58,924 nucleotides of DNA from Prevotella sp. (lineage in GTDB: Bacteria; Bacteroidota; Bacteroidia; Bacteroidales; Bacteroidaceae), in NCBI GenBank assembly GCA_017509155.1, contig JAFWQE010000160.1:1-58924 (forward strand), written 5' to 3'. This document shows, piece after piece, positions 45,592 to 53,111 of this stretch; position 1 is the stretch's first letter; every line of letters begins with the position of its first letter. The notes under the pieces are model-generated. The model saw nothing but the letters and a program-made list of their open reading frames with translations. It searched no databases and was not told the DNA's origin. The translations under genes were made by a program, and so were the position numbers.

Positions 45592-46926
45592 ATGTTAAGT
45601 TTTATATTCCTTTTAACCTCCTTGTTTAGTATAGAAGCCCCCTCGGGGGCAGTAGGGGGGGCTAACCCTCTTTCCGTAGGGGTAGCTAACTCTCTTACTT
45701 CTCCCCGCTACGTCATCCTCATCACCATCGACGGCATGCGTGCAGAAATGATTGACGACCCAAATATGCCGTCGCCCTTCCTGAAGCGGATGAGTCGTGA
45801 AGGACTGCGCGTGGACCGCGTCATAGGCGTTCCGCCAGCCGCCACATATCCCTCGCACACCACACTGGTGACGGGAGAAGTGCCGGCGCGTCACCGCGTG
45901 TTCTACAACCGGCCTTTCCTCTGGAACAAGGACACAGCGCGCATCAGCTACTGGTATGCCGACAGCATAGCCGTGCCAACCATCTGGCAGCGCGCCCACG
46001 AAGCAGGACTGAAGACCGCCTCGCTCTTCTGGCCCGTGTCCACGGGAAGCCCCTATATCGACTACAACGTGCCAGAGTTCTGGTCGCTCGACTACAGTTG
46101 CGACCAGATGGAATACATCAAGCCCTCGTGTACACCACTGGGCATCCTCGACGAACTGGAGCAGAATGCCTGCGGAAAACTCGACACCATCACCTATCAG
46201 GCGGGTTCCTTGCAGCGCGACGGCCGCACCGCCGCCATGGCCAACTACCTGATGAACCACTACCAGCCGCAGCTGATGACCATCCATCTCATCACCACCG
46301 ACTACAGCCAGCACGCCCTGGGCACGCAGAGTCAGCAGCTTCTGGAGGATGTAGGCAGTGCCGACCATGCCGTGGGAACCATTATTGAGAACCTGCGGCT
46401 GACGCACCGGCTGGACAGCACCGTAGTCATCGTGACGGGCGACCACGGCTTCTGCGACTATTCGCAGACGCTCAGTCCCAACGTGTGGCTCACCGAGGGC
46501 GGACTGCTCAGTAGTGAGCCCGGCGGCGAATGGAAAGCCTGCTTCTATGCAGGCGGCAACACCAGCTTCCTCTATCTGAAACGTGGCGGCGACAAGAAGA
46601 CACTCCGTCGCATCCGTCAGCTCATCGACCGTCTGCCTGCCGACCAGCGCAGCCTGTTCCGTGTGGTGGAGAAAGACGAGCTCACTGCCAAGGGTGCCGA
46701 CCCAGCAGCAGTGCTTGCCCTCGAGCCTGTGGTGGGCGTGGCCATGACAAACAACAGAACAGGCGCCGTGGTTTCCCAACGCAAGGGCGGCACGCATGGA
46801 TTCATCAGCGGACAAGACGCCACTACGCTCATCGCATGGGGCGCAGGCATCACGCCACAACGACAGGACACCATCCGCCAGACGGCCATAGCACCTTGGA
46901 TTCTCACCATGTTGGGCTGTCGCTGA
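45592..46926 (+). CDS. Nucleotide pyrophosphatase/phosphodiesterase-type alkaline phosphatase superfamily enzyme
   Basis: The 444-residue exported protein shows the ENPP pattern: metal-binding Asp in ILITIDGMRAEM, the nucleophile Thr in PAATYPSHTTLVTGEVPARH, HLITTDYSQHALG, VTGDHGFCDY and GGTHGFIS. It should hydrolyse phosphodiester or pyrophosphate bonds outside the inner membrane. It is third in the TonB receptor / SusD operon. Residues about 16-37 ([20 protein letters not shown]), between the short hydrophobic signal and the catalytic domain, are encoded by the GCCCCC/GGGGGC repeat family at 45636-45702. The gap 45437-45591 contains another GC-rich palindrome and two TTTATCATTTAGGC repeats. 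Confidence 0.88.
   Translation: MLSFIFLLTSLFSIEAPSGAVGGANPLSVGVANSLTSPRYVILITIDGMRAEMIDDPNMPSPFLKRMSREGLRVDRVIGVPPAATYPSHTTLVTGEVPARHRVFYNRPFLWNKDTARISYWYADSIAVPTIWQRAHEAGLKTASLFWPVSTGSPYIDYNVPEFWSLDYSCDQMEYIKPSCTPLGILDELEQNACGKLDTITYQAGSLQRDGRTAAMANYLMNHYQPQLMTIHLITTDYSQHALGTQSQQLLEDVGSADHAVGTIIENLRLTHRLDSTVVIVTGDHGFCDYSQTLSPNVWLTEGGLLSSEPGGEWKACFYAGGNTSFLYLKRGGDKKTLRRIRQLIDRLPADQRSLFRVVEKDELTAKGADPAAVLALEPVVGVAMTNNRTGAVVSQRKGGTHGFISGQDATTLIAWGAGITPQRQDTIRQTAIAPWILTMLGCR
45636..45702. repeat. GCCCCC/GGGGGC repeat in the phosphodiesterase gene
   Basis: It carries GAAGCCCCCTCGGGGGCAGT, then two GGGCTAAC / GGTAGCTAAC units 23 and 22 bp apart. About 28 bases are the reverse complement of the copy in leuS near 55518. 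Confidence 0.88.
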
Positions 46927-46993
46927 CAGCGCTTTCGAAGACACAGCTTACCAGATTTCGTGCCCTGCGGTGAGCTCGGCGACTTGAATAAAT

Positions 46994-47045
46994 AAAGCAT
47001 TTGCAAGGCAAAGATTTGTCTATCGCCTTGCAAATGCTTTTTTAT
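46994..47045. terminator. Strong stem-loop terminator
   Basis: AAAGCATTTGCAAGGC (46994-47009) and GCCTTGCAAATGCTTT (47025-47040) form a perfect 16-bp stem with a 15-base loop, followed by a T run. It lies 68 bp after the phosphodiesterase gene and could end transcription from either side. Confidence 0.88.
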
Positions 47046-47104
47046 GGTAACAATATTGCAGTTGGCCTGACGTTTATACCCGTGAATCGTCTACATGTTT
47101 TCTG

Positions 47105-47228
47105 GCGCAGCCACTCCCCTCCCATTTCAGGGGAGGGGTAGGGGTGGGGTGCGCGTAAACCCTGCGCACGAAAGATTTGTACCCCACCCCTGCACCCCTC
47201 CCCTCAGATGGGAGGGGAGTGGCTGCGC
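47105..47228. repeat. 124-bp nested palindromic element
   Basis: Outer arms of 21 bp (beginning GCGCAGCCACTCCCCTCC at 47105, inverted at 47208-47228) are perfect. Inside, GGGGAGGGGTAGGGGTGGGG faces CCCCACCCCTGCACCCCTCC and GTGCGC faces GCGCAC. No gene is visible in 46927-47869; that gap holds the terminator, this element and three further repeat blocks. Confidence 0.88.
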
Positions 47229-47413
47229 ACAGATGGAAAGACATATATGAAACGGAATACGAAACTTCATTCCTCTCTTAACTTTGTGGAGGTGCCTGTA
47301 TGACGCCATCTGCTATATTTTTGATTTTTTATTGGCAGCTTGACAGGCATTTTGTCGCCAGCCAAACGGCCACCCTTCCATGCAAAACCGACAAAAAGAA
47401 GCGGTGAAAACGA

Positions 47414-47600
47414 CAGTTGGAACCAACAAAAGTGCCAGTTTAGCGGAACAAATCCATTGAATTCGTTCAACAATGTCAATGGAATCGCTCAACAAAATCA
47501 ATGGAATTGTTCAACAAAACCAATGCCTTCGTTTCCCAAAAGCGCCAGTTTGACTTTCTGAAACCGACAATCCGCCTGCGACGTTTTGTCAATCTGCCTG
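47414..47600. repeat. 22-bp array, copy C, with leading and trailing units
   Basis: The four core units (47449-47536) contain CCATTGAATTCGTTCAAC or AATGGAATTGTTCAAC. Leading units with CAGTT begin at 47414 and 47436 and trailing units with GCCTG at 47574 and 47596, all spaced by 22 bp. Confidence 0.9.
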
Positions 47601-47639
47601 CGGCCATTCACCAAGCTTGGGCAGCCGTGGCTGCAGTCA

Positions 47640-47690
47640 GGGGCTGCGGAGGTGGTGATAAGGGGCTGCGGAGATACCGCAGCCTACAGA
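47640..47690. repeat. 22-bp direct repeat GGGGCTGCGGAG with palindromic tail
   Basis: GGGGCTGCGGAG begins at 47640 and 47662, 22 bp apart. The second copy continues into CTGCGGAGATACCGCAG, which resembles the RAYT-type palindrome. Confidence 0.75.
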
Positions 47691-47730
47691 ACCTTCCGCA
47701 GAAAAGCCCCCCCTTTTTTCCTTTCTGCGC

Positions 47731-47866
47731 CTCTGAACTCCCTCCCTTTGGGAGGGCCGGGGTGGGTCTTTTCGCCTCTGAACTCCCTCCCTTCGGGAGG
47801 GCCGGGGTGGGTTCTTTCCGCCTCTGTATTCCTTCTTTGGGAGGGCCGGGGTGGGTTCCCTCCCTC
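47731..47866. repeat. Three tandem 45-bp GC-rich REP-like units
   Basis: Units begin at 47731, 47776 and 47822 with CTCTGAACTCCCTCCCTT (the third degenerate). Each carries a TTTGGGAGGG or TTCGGGAGGG fold and CCGGGGTGGGT. They stop 3 bp before the porZ stop codon. Confidence 0.9.
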
Positions 47867-47869
47867 CTT

Positions 47870-50299
47870 TTAGTTCACGATGGCCACCTTGCAGACGATG
47901 CCTTTCTTGCCCTCGCTGGTGGCGGTGTGCACCATGTAGACTCCCGAGGCGACGCGACGGCCGTTGAGGTCGCGGCCGTCCCATTCGAAGCTGCCGCCGC
48001 TGCTGCGCCCCTCTGCCACGAGGTAACCGCTCGAAGAAAGAATCTTCACGTCGGCATTCATGGTGAGACCAGTGATGGTGATGGGGCCGGTATAGTCGGG
48101 ATGTACGGGGTTGGGATAGGCGTGTACGTTGTCCTTCGTCATCTCGTCGTAGGTCTGCGTAGCGTCGCTCTGGTAGGAGCAGAGGCCGTTTTTGGTGCCG
48201 AAGAACACCACGCCCGTGTTGCTGTTGATGGCGATTGACTCGATGTAGTCGGCGAGCAGCGGACTGTTTTCCATGGTGAAGTGGAGGAGCACCTGCTGGT
48301 TGTCGCTGCTGATGAGGTAGACGCCGTTGTTGAAGGTTCCAATCCATTTGCGGTTGGCCCCGTCTACGGCGATGGCCGAGATGTCGGTGTCGGCCAGCAG
48401 ATAGTCGGCGAAGTTGGTGCCGTCGTTGCGCGCTATCTTCAGCTGTGTGAGCTGTGTGGGCGATGAGGTGGGCGTGCTGCCGGCCGGAATCATGAACAAG
48501 CCGACGTCGGTGCCTACCCAAACGTTGTCGTCTTTGTCTATGTCGAGGGCATGAACGCCGTCCACTACATTCACCACGTTGCCGTCCTGGTTGGCGAAAG
48601 GCTTGCAGAATGACAGCAGGTCGCCGTTGGTGGGGTTGAAGCAATACACCGCCGGCAGGAAGCCATGATCGACGCAGAACCAGAGCCTTCCCTTACTGTC
48701 GAAGTGCGGATGTCGCGTGTTGCGCACGTTTCCCATGTTGGTTTCCACGAGTTCCTTCGGTGTGTGGTTCTCCCATTCGCCGTCGTGTCTGAGCTTCAGG
48801 ATGCAGTTGTTGGAGTAGCCGTTGAGCACCCACAGGTCGCCATTGTCTTCGAAGAGCACGCCCGGAACCTCCACATAGAGAAAACTGTTGCCCGCCGCTG
48901 TGGTGAGCGGACTGTTGGTATAGGTCCAGTGCCTGAGGAACTTGCCGTCCTTGAACTCGTAGACGCCCGAGCGCGAACCCACCACCACGTGGGTGGAGTC
49001 GAGCGGATCGATGTCGGAACAACAGATGTCGCTGTAGGTGATGTTGGTGTATTGCTTGATGTCGTCTTCAAACACCACCCACGTGCCGTCGGGCTTGAGC
49101 ATCTGTATGGCGGCCTTTCGGTTTTCCTTTTCCGATAGCCATAGCTGGTTGTCGCCCGACAGTCCGCCGTCGGTGCCAATAAGATAGCCGTCGCGATAGC
49201 GCAGCGAGAACCACCAGTTGTACTTCAGGTTGTTCACGCGGATGCCGCTGGCGGTGACGGTGAACGGTGAGGCCGAGGCGGAAGAATCCGTTGTCTCGCC
49301 CTGCTTCTTGAGCTGTATGATGCTCTTGTCTTCAGACGAGCACACCCAGTAGCAGCGGTTGGCATTGTCGTAGGTGAGGCATTCCATGTCGGGCAGTGCA
49401 TAGTTATCCACGCTGTTGCCATACACCTCGTAGACGTTGTTGTCTTTTGTGAAGATGATATGCTCGTTCTGGCAGTTGATGTTGTACACGGGTTCCACGT
49501 AGTTCTTGTTGTTTCGCTGTCGCTCGCTTTTCGTCTCCAGCAGCTTGGTGCTGGTGATGCCGTTGGGCGTGATGTCGTATTGGTTCATGGTATACACCTT
49601 CGTTTTGTAGCTCAGTCCCATGACGGTCTCCACTTCGTCTGTCACCTCGAATCCGATGATGAGTCCTTTGCTGATGTAGAGATGGTCGCACTTGGGCGCC
49701 GGTTGCTGCGACCAGCTGTTGCTGTCGAGCAGGTTGTCGGTCTGCTTTCCCACGAAGAGCGTCTCCTTTTCCTTGCTCATGGCGTAGATGATGTTGTCTT
49801 TCACCAGCACTGTGCTGATGTTGCAGTTCAGTCGGAACGTGTTGTCGATGACCTTGTTGCGCAGGTTGATCTTCATCACGCCGAAGGCTGTGGCCAGGTA
49901 GGCGTACACACCGTCGATGTAGATGTCGTTGATGGTCTTGTCCTCGGTGGTGTATTTGGTCTTGTAGCTGGCAATGTTGACGATGTTGCCTTCGGTGTCG
50001 AGGAAGTCGAAGTTGTAGTCGTCGTAGACGATGAACAGCTGCTTGGCGGCGCTGCACCATGCGATGCGGCTGATGATGTTGCTGCTCAGCCCGTTGCTCT
50101 GCATGTATTCGTCGATGGTCTGGTCGTTCAGATTGTAGGAGAACATGGAGTTGGAGGCCAGCACGAACACCTTGTTGCCGGCGGGCTCTATGTGGCTGAC
50201 GTCGTAGTAGCTGCGGTAGGAGTTCCACTTGCTTGACTGTGCCAGGCTGGTCGTCAGCAGGGCCATCAGTATGATTGCTGTTGTGAGGAGTCTCTTCAT
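47870..50299 (-). CDS. porZ: Type IX secretion system protein PorZ
   Basis: The 809-residue protein has a signal peptide (LLTTAIILMALLTTSLAQ) and two regulator-type propellers, with YDVSHIEPAGNKVFVLASNSMFSYN at the start and ALDIDKDDNVWVGTDVGLF later. The C-terminal T9SS-type domain reads AYPNPVHPDY, VKILSSSGYLVAEG, GSFEWDGRDLNGRRVASGVYMV. This matches PorZ, a surface component of the attachment complex that, in Porphyromonas gingivalis, helps deliver anionic LPS to PorU-processed cargo. The start overlaps the stop of the GT2 gene by 4 bp. Confidence 0.9.
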   Translation of the reverse strand: MKRLLTTAIILMALLTTSLAQSSKWNSYRSYYDVSHIEPAGNKVFVLASNSMFSYNLNDQTIDEYMQSNGLSSNIISRIAWCSAAKQLFIVYDDYNFDFLDTEGNIVNIASYKTKYTTEDKTINDIYIDGVYAYLATAFGVMKINLRNKVIDNTFRLNCNISTVLVKDNIIYAMSKEKETLFVGKQTDNLLDSNSWSQQPAPKCDHLYISKGLIIGFEVTDEVETVMGLSYKTKVYTMNQYDITPNGITSTKLLETKSERQRNNKNYVEPVYNINCQNEHIIFTKDNNVYEVYGNSVDNYALPDMECLTYDNANRCYWVCSSEDKSIIQLKKQGETTDSSASASPFTVTASGIRVNNLKYNWWFSLRYRDGYLIGTDGGLSGDNQLWLSEKENRKAAIQMLKPDGTWVVFEDDIKQYTNITYSDICCSDIDPLDSTHVVVGSRSGVYEFKDGKFLRHWTYTNSPLTTAAGNSFLYVEVPGVLFEDNGDLWVLNGYSNNCILKLRHDGEWENHTPKELVETNMGNVRNTRHPHFDSKGRLWFCVDHGFLPAVYCFNPTNGDLLSFCKPFANQDGNVVNVVDGVHALDIDKDDNVWVGTDVGLFMIPAGSTPTSSPTQLTQLKIARNDGTNFADYLLADTDISAIAVDGANRKWIGTFNNGVYLISSDNQQVLLHFTMENSPLLADYIESIAINSNTGVVFFGTKNGLCSYQSDATQTYDEMTKDNVHAYPNPVHPDYTGPITITGLTMNADVKILSSSGYLVAEGRSSGGSFEWDGRDLNGRRVASGVYMVHTATSEGKKGIVCKVAIVN

Positions 50300-51195
50300 T
50301 TGTCTGTCTTTTTTATATAATGTGCAAAATAGAGTAGCTTATATATATTAAACAGGAAAAGTGGCGGATTATTGTGTATGAGTGAATTTCTGAGCTTTTT
50401 TCCCGTCATTTTGTACAGAAAAGCGAGAAAAACGTCGGCGCGGACGCGCGAAAGTGTGCGAAAATGTGCGAGCAGGGGCGAGAATCCGGCCAGTTCGCTG
50501 CGGAATGTGGCCAGCGAGCGCAGGCCTTCCTCGGTCTTGTCTATGAAATGCGCGTTGTCTTCGTAGTGGCAGAAGCTGAGCGGGTTGTCGATGTGGACGA
50601 TGGGAATGGCTTTCTGCTCGAGCTGCTTGCCCCAGAGCACGTCTTCGTAGCCATAGTGGCGGAAGCGCTCGTCGAAGGGATGGGCGGCCATGATCTGTCG
50701 CTCAACGAGGAAGTTGCTGGTGTGGAAGTCGTGGTAGGGATGCTGGCTGCGCACCTCTGCGCTGTGGTTCAGGCGGTGGGCCTGCTCATATCGGTGGCGC
50801 AGGTTGGGCGGGGTTTCTTCCGATGGGTGTTGGTCTGTGGTGTAGCCACCGTAGACGAGCGGGCCCTCGGTCTGCAGATAGGTGGCAATGAATGTGGGGT
50901 TGTGGAGCTCCATGTCGCCGTCGCAGAAGAGCAGCCACGCATAGCGGGCCTCACGGGCCAGGAAGTTGCGGATGGCGGCGCGGCCCACATTATTCGGTCT
51001 CACCACATAGCGCACATGGTCGAGGCGCTCGATGGCGCGGTTGTCTTCGATGAAGTCGCGGCACGGAGAACCATCGTCGGCCACCACAATCTCGAAATCG
51101 ATGCCTGCCTTGGCGCACTGCTCATGGAGGGCATAGACCAGCTGGGTGCACGAACACTCGTAGACGGGGAGCAGTACGGACAGTTCTTTCCTCAT
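50296..51195 (-). CDS. Family 2 glycosyltransferase
   Basis: The 299-residue protein has the GT-A start ELSVLLPVYECSCTQLV, the nucleotide-sugar site FEIVVADDGSPCRDF, the metal-binding LLFCDGDMELHNP and the later FHTSNFLVER and GYEDVLWGKQLE. It transfers a sugar from an activated donor; acceptor and sugar are unknown. Translational overlap with porZ suggests a role in surface polysaccharide or LPS made for type IX cargo anchoring, which is inference. Confidence 0.88.
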   Translation of the reverse strand: MRKELSVLLPVYECSCTQLVYALHEQCAKAGIDFEIVVADDGSPCRDFIEDNRAIERLDHVRYVVRPNNVGRAAIRNFLAREARYAWLLFCDGDMELHNPTFIATYLQTEGPLVYGGYTTDQHPSEETPPNLRHRYEQAHRLNHSAEVRSQHPYHDFHTSNFLVERQIMAAHPFDERFRHYGYEDVLWGKQLEQKAIPIVHIDNPLSFCHYEDNAHFIDKTEEGLRSLATFRSELAGFSPLLAHFRTLSRVRADVFLAFLYKMTGKKLRNSLIHNNPPLFLFNIYKLLYFAHYIKKTDK

Positions 51196-51247
51196 GGGTG
51201 GTGGCTGTTGGATGATGGGCGTTGGATGGTGGTGGCTGGCCGGAAGG

Positions 51248-51826
51248 CTATGCGTTGAGCAGGTAGGCAGCCAGCTGGGCCGTAGCCCTTGCCCGGTGGG
51301 AGATGCGGTTCTTTATGTCCATGCCCAGTTCGGCGAAAGTCTGGTCGTAGCCGTCGGGCATGAAGATGGGGTCGTAGCCGAAACCTTCGGCACCGCTCTT
51401 CTCGCGGGTGATGGTTCCGTTCACGATGCCCTCGAAGAGCTTCTGCTCGTTGCCCTGCAGCAGGGCGATGACGGTGCGGAAGCGGGCTGCACGGTTGTCC
51501 TCGCCATCGAGCTTTTGCAGCAGCTTCTGCATGTTGGCCTCGCTGTCGTGACCTTCTCCGCCGGCATAGCGCGCCGAGTAGATGCCGGGCTCGCCGCCAA
51601 GGGCATCCACCTCAAGACCTGTATCGTCGGCGAAGCAGTCGTAGCCGTATTTGTCGCGTATGTAGCGGGCTTTCTGAAGGGCATTTGCCTCCAGCGTGGT
51701 GCCGGTTTCGGGAATGTCGTCGTGGCAGCCGATGTCGCTCAGCGACAACACTTCTATCTTGTGGCCCAGAATCTGCCTGATTTCGGAGAGCTTGTGGGCA
51801 TTGTTGGTGGCGAAGACTATTTGCAT
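51248..51826 (-). CDS. rdgB: XTP/dITP diphosphatase (RdgB/HAM1)
   Basis: The 192-residue protein shows [15 protein letters not shown], the [24 protein letters not shown] block, [20 protein letters not shown] and the terminal SHRARA. It removes deaminated purine nucleotides (ITP, dITP, XTP) from the pool. Its start codon overlaps the first unit of the 44-bp array, so the array occupies the region where its leader and promoter should be. It lies 52 bp upstream of the GT2 gene on the same strand. Confidence 0.96.
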   Translation of the reverse strand: MQIVFATNNAHKLSEIRQILGHKIEVLSLSDIGCHDDIPETGTTLEANALQKARYIRDKYGYDCFADDTGLEVDALGGEPGIYSARYAGGEGHDSEANMQKLLQKLDGEDNRAARFRTVIALLQGNEQKLFEGIVNGTITREKSGAEGFGYDPIFMPDGYDQTFAELGMDIKNRISHRARATAQLAAYLLNA

Positions 51827-52088
51827 GGATGAAGGGTGATGGATGAAAGATGAAGGTTTTTTACTGTTATGGATGAAGGGTGGTGGATGAAAGATGAAGG
51901 TTTTTTACTGTTATGGATGAAGGGTGGTGGATGAAAGATGAAGGTTTTTTACTGTTATGGATGAAGGGTGATGGATGAAAGATGAAGGTTTGGTACTGTT
52001 ATGGATGAAGGGTGGTGGATGAAGGATGAAGGTTTTTTACTGTTATGGATGAAGGGTGGTGGATGAAGGAAGAAAGGTTTTTACGGTT
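51825..52088. repeat. 44-bp x 6 tandem array, GGATGAA family
   Basis: ATGGATGAAGGGTG starts at 51825, 51869, 51913, 51957, 52001 and 52045, exactly 44 bp apart. Each unit ends in GTT after a T run and TACTGTT. Units differ at only a few positions. The array fills the gap between rdgB and the YitT-like gene. Confidence 0.97.
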
Positions 52089-52110
52089 GCTGGGGTGGGG
52101 GAGGGGTGGA

Positions 52111-53040
52111 TTACTCCTTGTGCTTTTGCTTTACCTTGACCTTGATGGGGTCGAAGCCCTCACCGAAGACACCGATGACGGCGCTCTGCGACACAAAGGC
52201 TTTGGGGTCGAGGTGCTTGATGATGCGGAAGATGGTGGCGCTCTCGTTCTTCTTGGCCAGTATGCAGAGCACCTTGCGCTCTTGTCCTGTGTACCATCCA
52301 TGGCCGTCGAGGATGGTCACGCCGTGGTCCATTTTCGTGCCAATCTGGTTGGCTATCTCCTGCCATTTGTCAGAGAAGATGAGGAACTGCACAGACGAGC
52401 GCTGGCGGTTGTAGATGTAGTCGAGCATGTAGTTCTCGATGACCAGCGTGCAGAAACCAAACACCACCATGTAGGAGCGCTGGAGAATGGTGCCGAAGGT
52501 TGGAATGAAGAGACAGCTTCCCACAATGATGAAGTCGACAAACACGAGCACCGTGCCGAGCGACATGTTGTAGAACTTGTTCACCGACGCCGCAATGATG
52601 TCGGTACCGCCCGTCGATCCGTTGTTCAGGAAGACAATGCCCAGCGCCGAGCCTGTCATCAGACAGCCCACGATGAGCGACATGAAGTCCTGGCCTTCGC
52701 CCAGTATCTTCACCATTTCCCCGGCCTCGTTGCGCGGAACGAGCTCTTTCATCAGACCCAGCAGGAAGGTTAGCATCAGGATGGCGTATATGGTCTTCAC
52801 CAGAAACTTCCATCCCAGTATCTTCAGGCCTACGATGAGCAGGGCCGCATTCACCAGAAAATAGGTGTACTGGTTGGGGAAGGTGGTGGCATATTCCACA
52901 ATGGCAGCGATACCAGCCACGCCACCCGTCACAATCTCATAGGGCATGAGAAAGAACGTAAAGCCGAAAGAATACAGCACGAGGCCAAGGGTTATGCCAG
53001 CATAATCCTTAGCCTCGTTCCATATAATCTGTCTGTCCAT
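52111..53040 (-). CDS. YitT-family membrane protein (DUF161 + DUF2179)
   Basis: The 309-residue protein has five or so hydrophobic helices with family blocks (GLVLYSFGFTFFLMPYEIVTGGVAGIA, GSALGIVFLNNGSTGGTDIIA). The C-terminal soluble DUF2179 domain reads HGVTILDGHGWYTGQERKVL, IFRIIKHLDPKAFVS. The role of the family is not established. It lies 71 bp downstream of leuS; the gap holds a small TCCAGA-based hairpin set that may terminate leuS. Confidence 0.92.
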   Translation of the reverse strand: MDRQIIWNEAKDYAGITLGLVLYSFGFTFFLMPYEIVTGGVAGIAAIVEYATTFPNQYTYFLVNAALLIVGLKILGWKFLVKTIYAILMLTFLLGLMKELVPRNEAGEMVKILGEGQDFMSLIVGCLMTGSALGIVFLNNGSTGGTDIIAASVNKFYNMSLGTVLVFVDFIIVGSCLFIPTFGTILQRSYMVVFGFCTLVIENYMLDYIYNRQRSSVQFLIFSDKWQEIANQIGTKMDHGVTILDGHGWYTGQERKVLCILAKKNESATIFRIIKHLDPKAFVSQSAVIGVFGEGFDPIKVKVKQKHKE

Positions 53041-53111
53041 GATTGTCGTTTCCTTTTCTGGATTGTCCAGATTGTCCAGAATAACCAGACTGTCTGGACC
53101 AAATAGAATCT

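Noticed and set aside
47127-47309. Small minus-strand frame in the repeat gap
   Set aside because: It is mostly the nested palindrome translated; no family resemblance or initiation context.
46927-47869. tRNA or rRNA gene in the large gap
   Set aside because: No cloverleaf-like sequence or CCA-type end was seen; the contents are explained by a terminator and repeats.
47501-48238. Plus-strand frame over the 22-bp array, REP trio and porZ end
   Set aside because: It is a chance frame across repeats and antisense to porZ.
51825-52088. CRISPR-like repeat/spacer structure in the 44-bp array
   Set aside because: The whole 44-bp unit is repeated nearly identically; there are no variable spacers.
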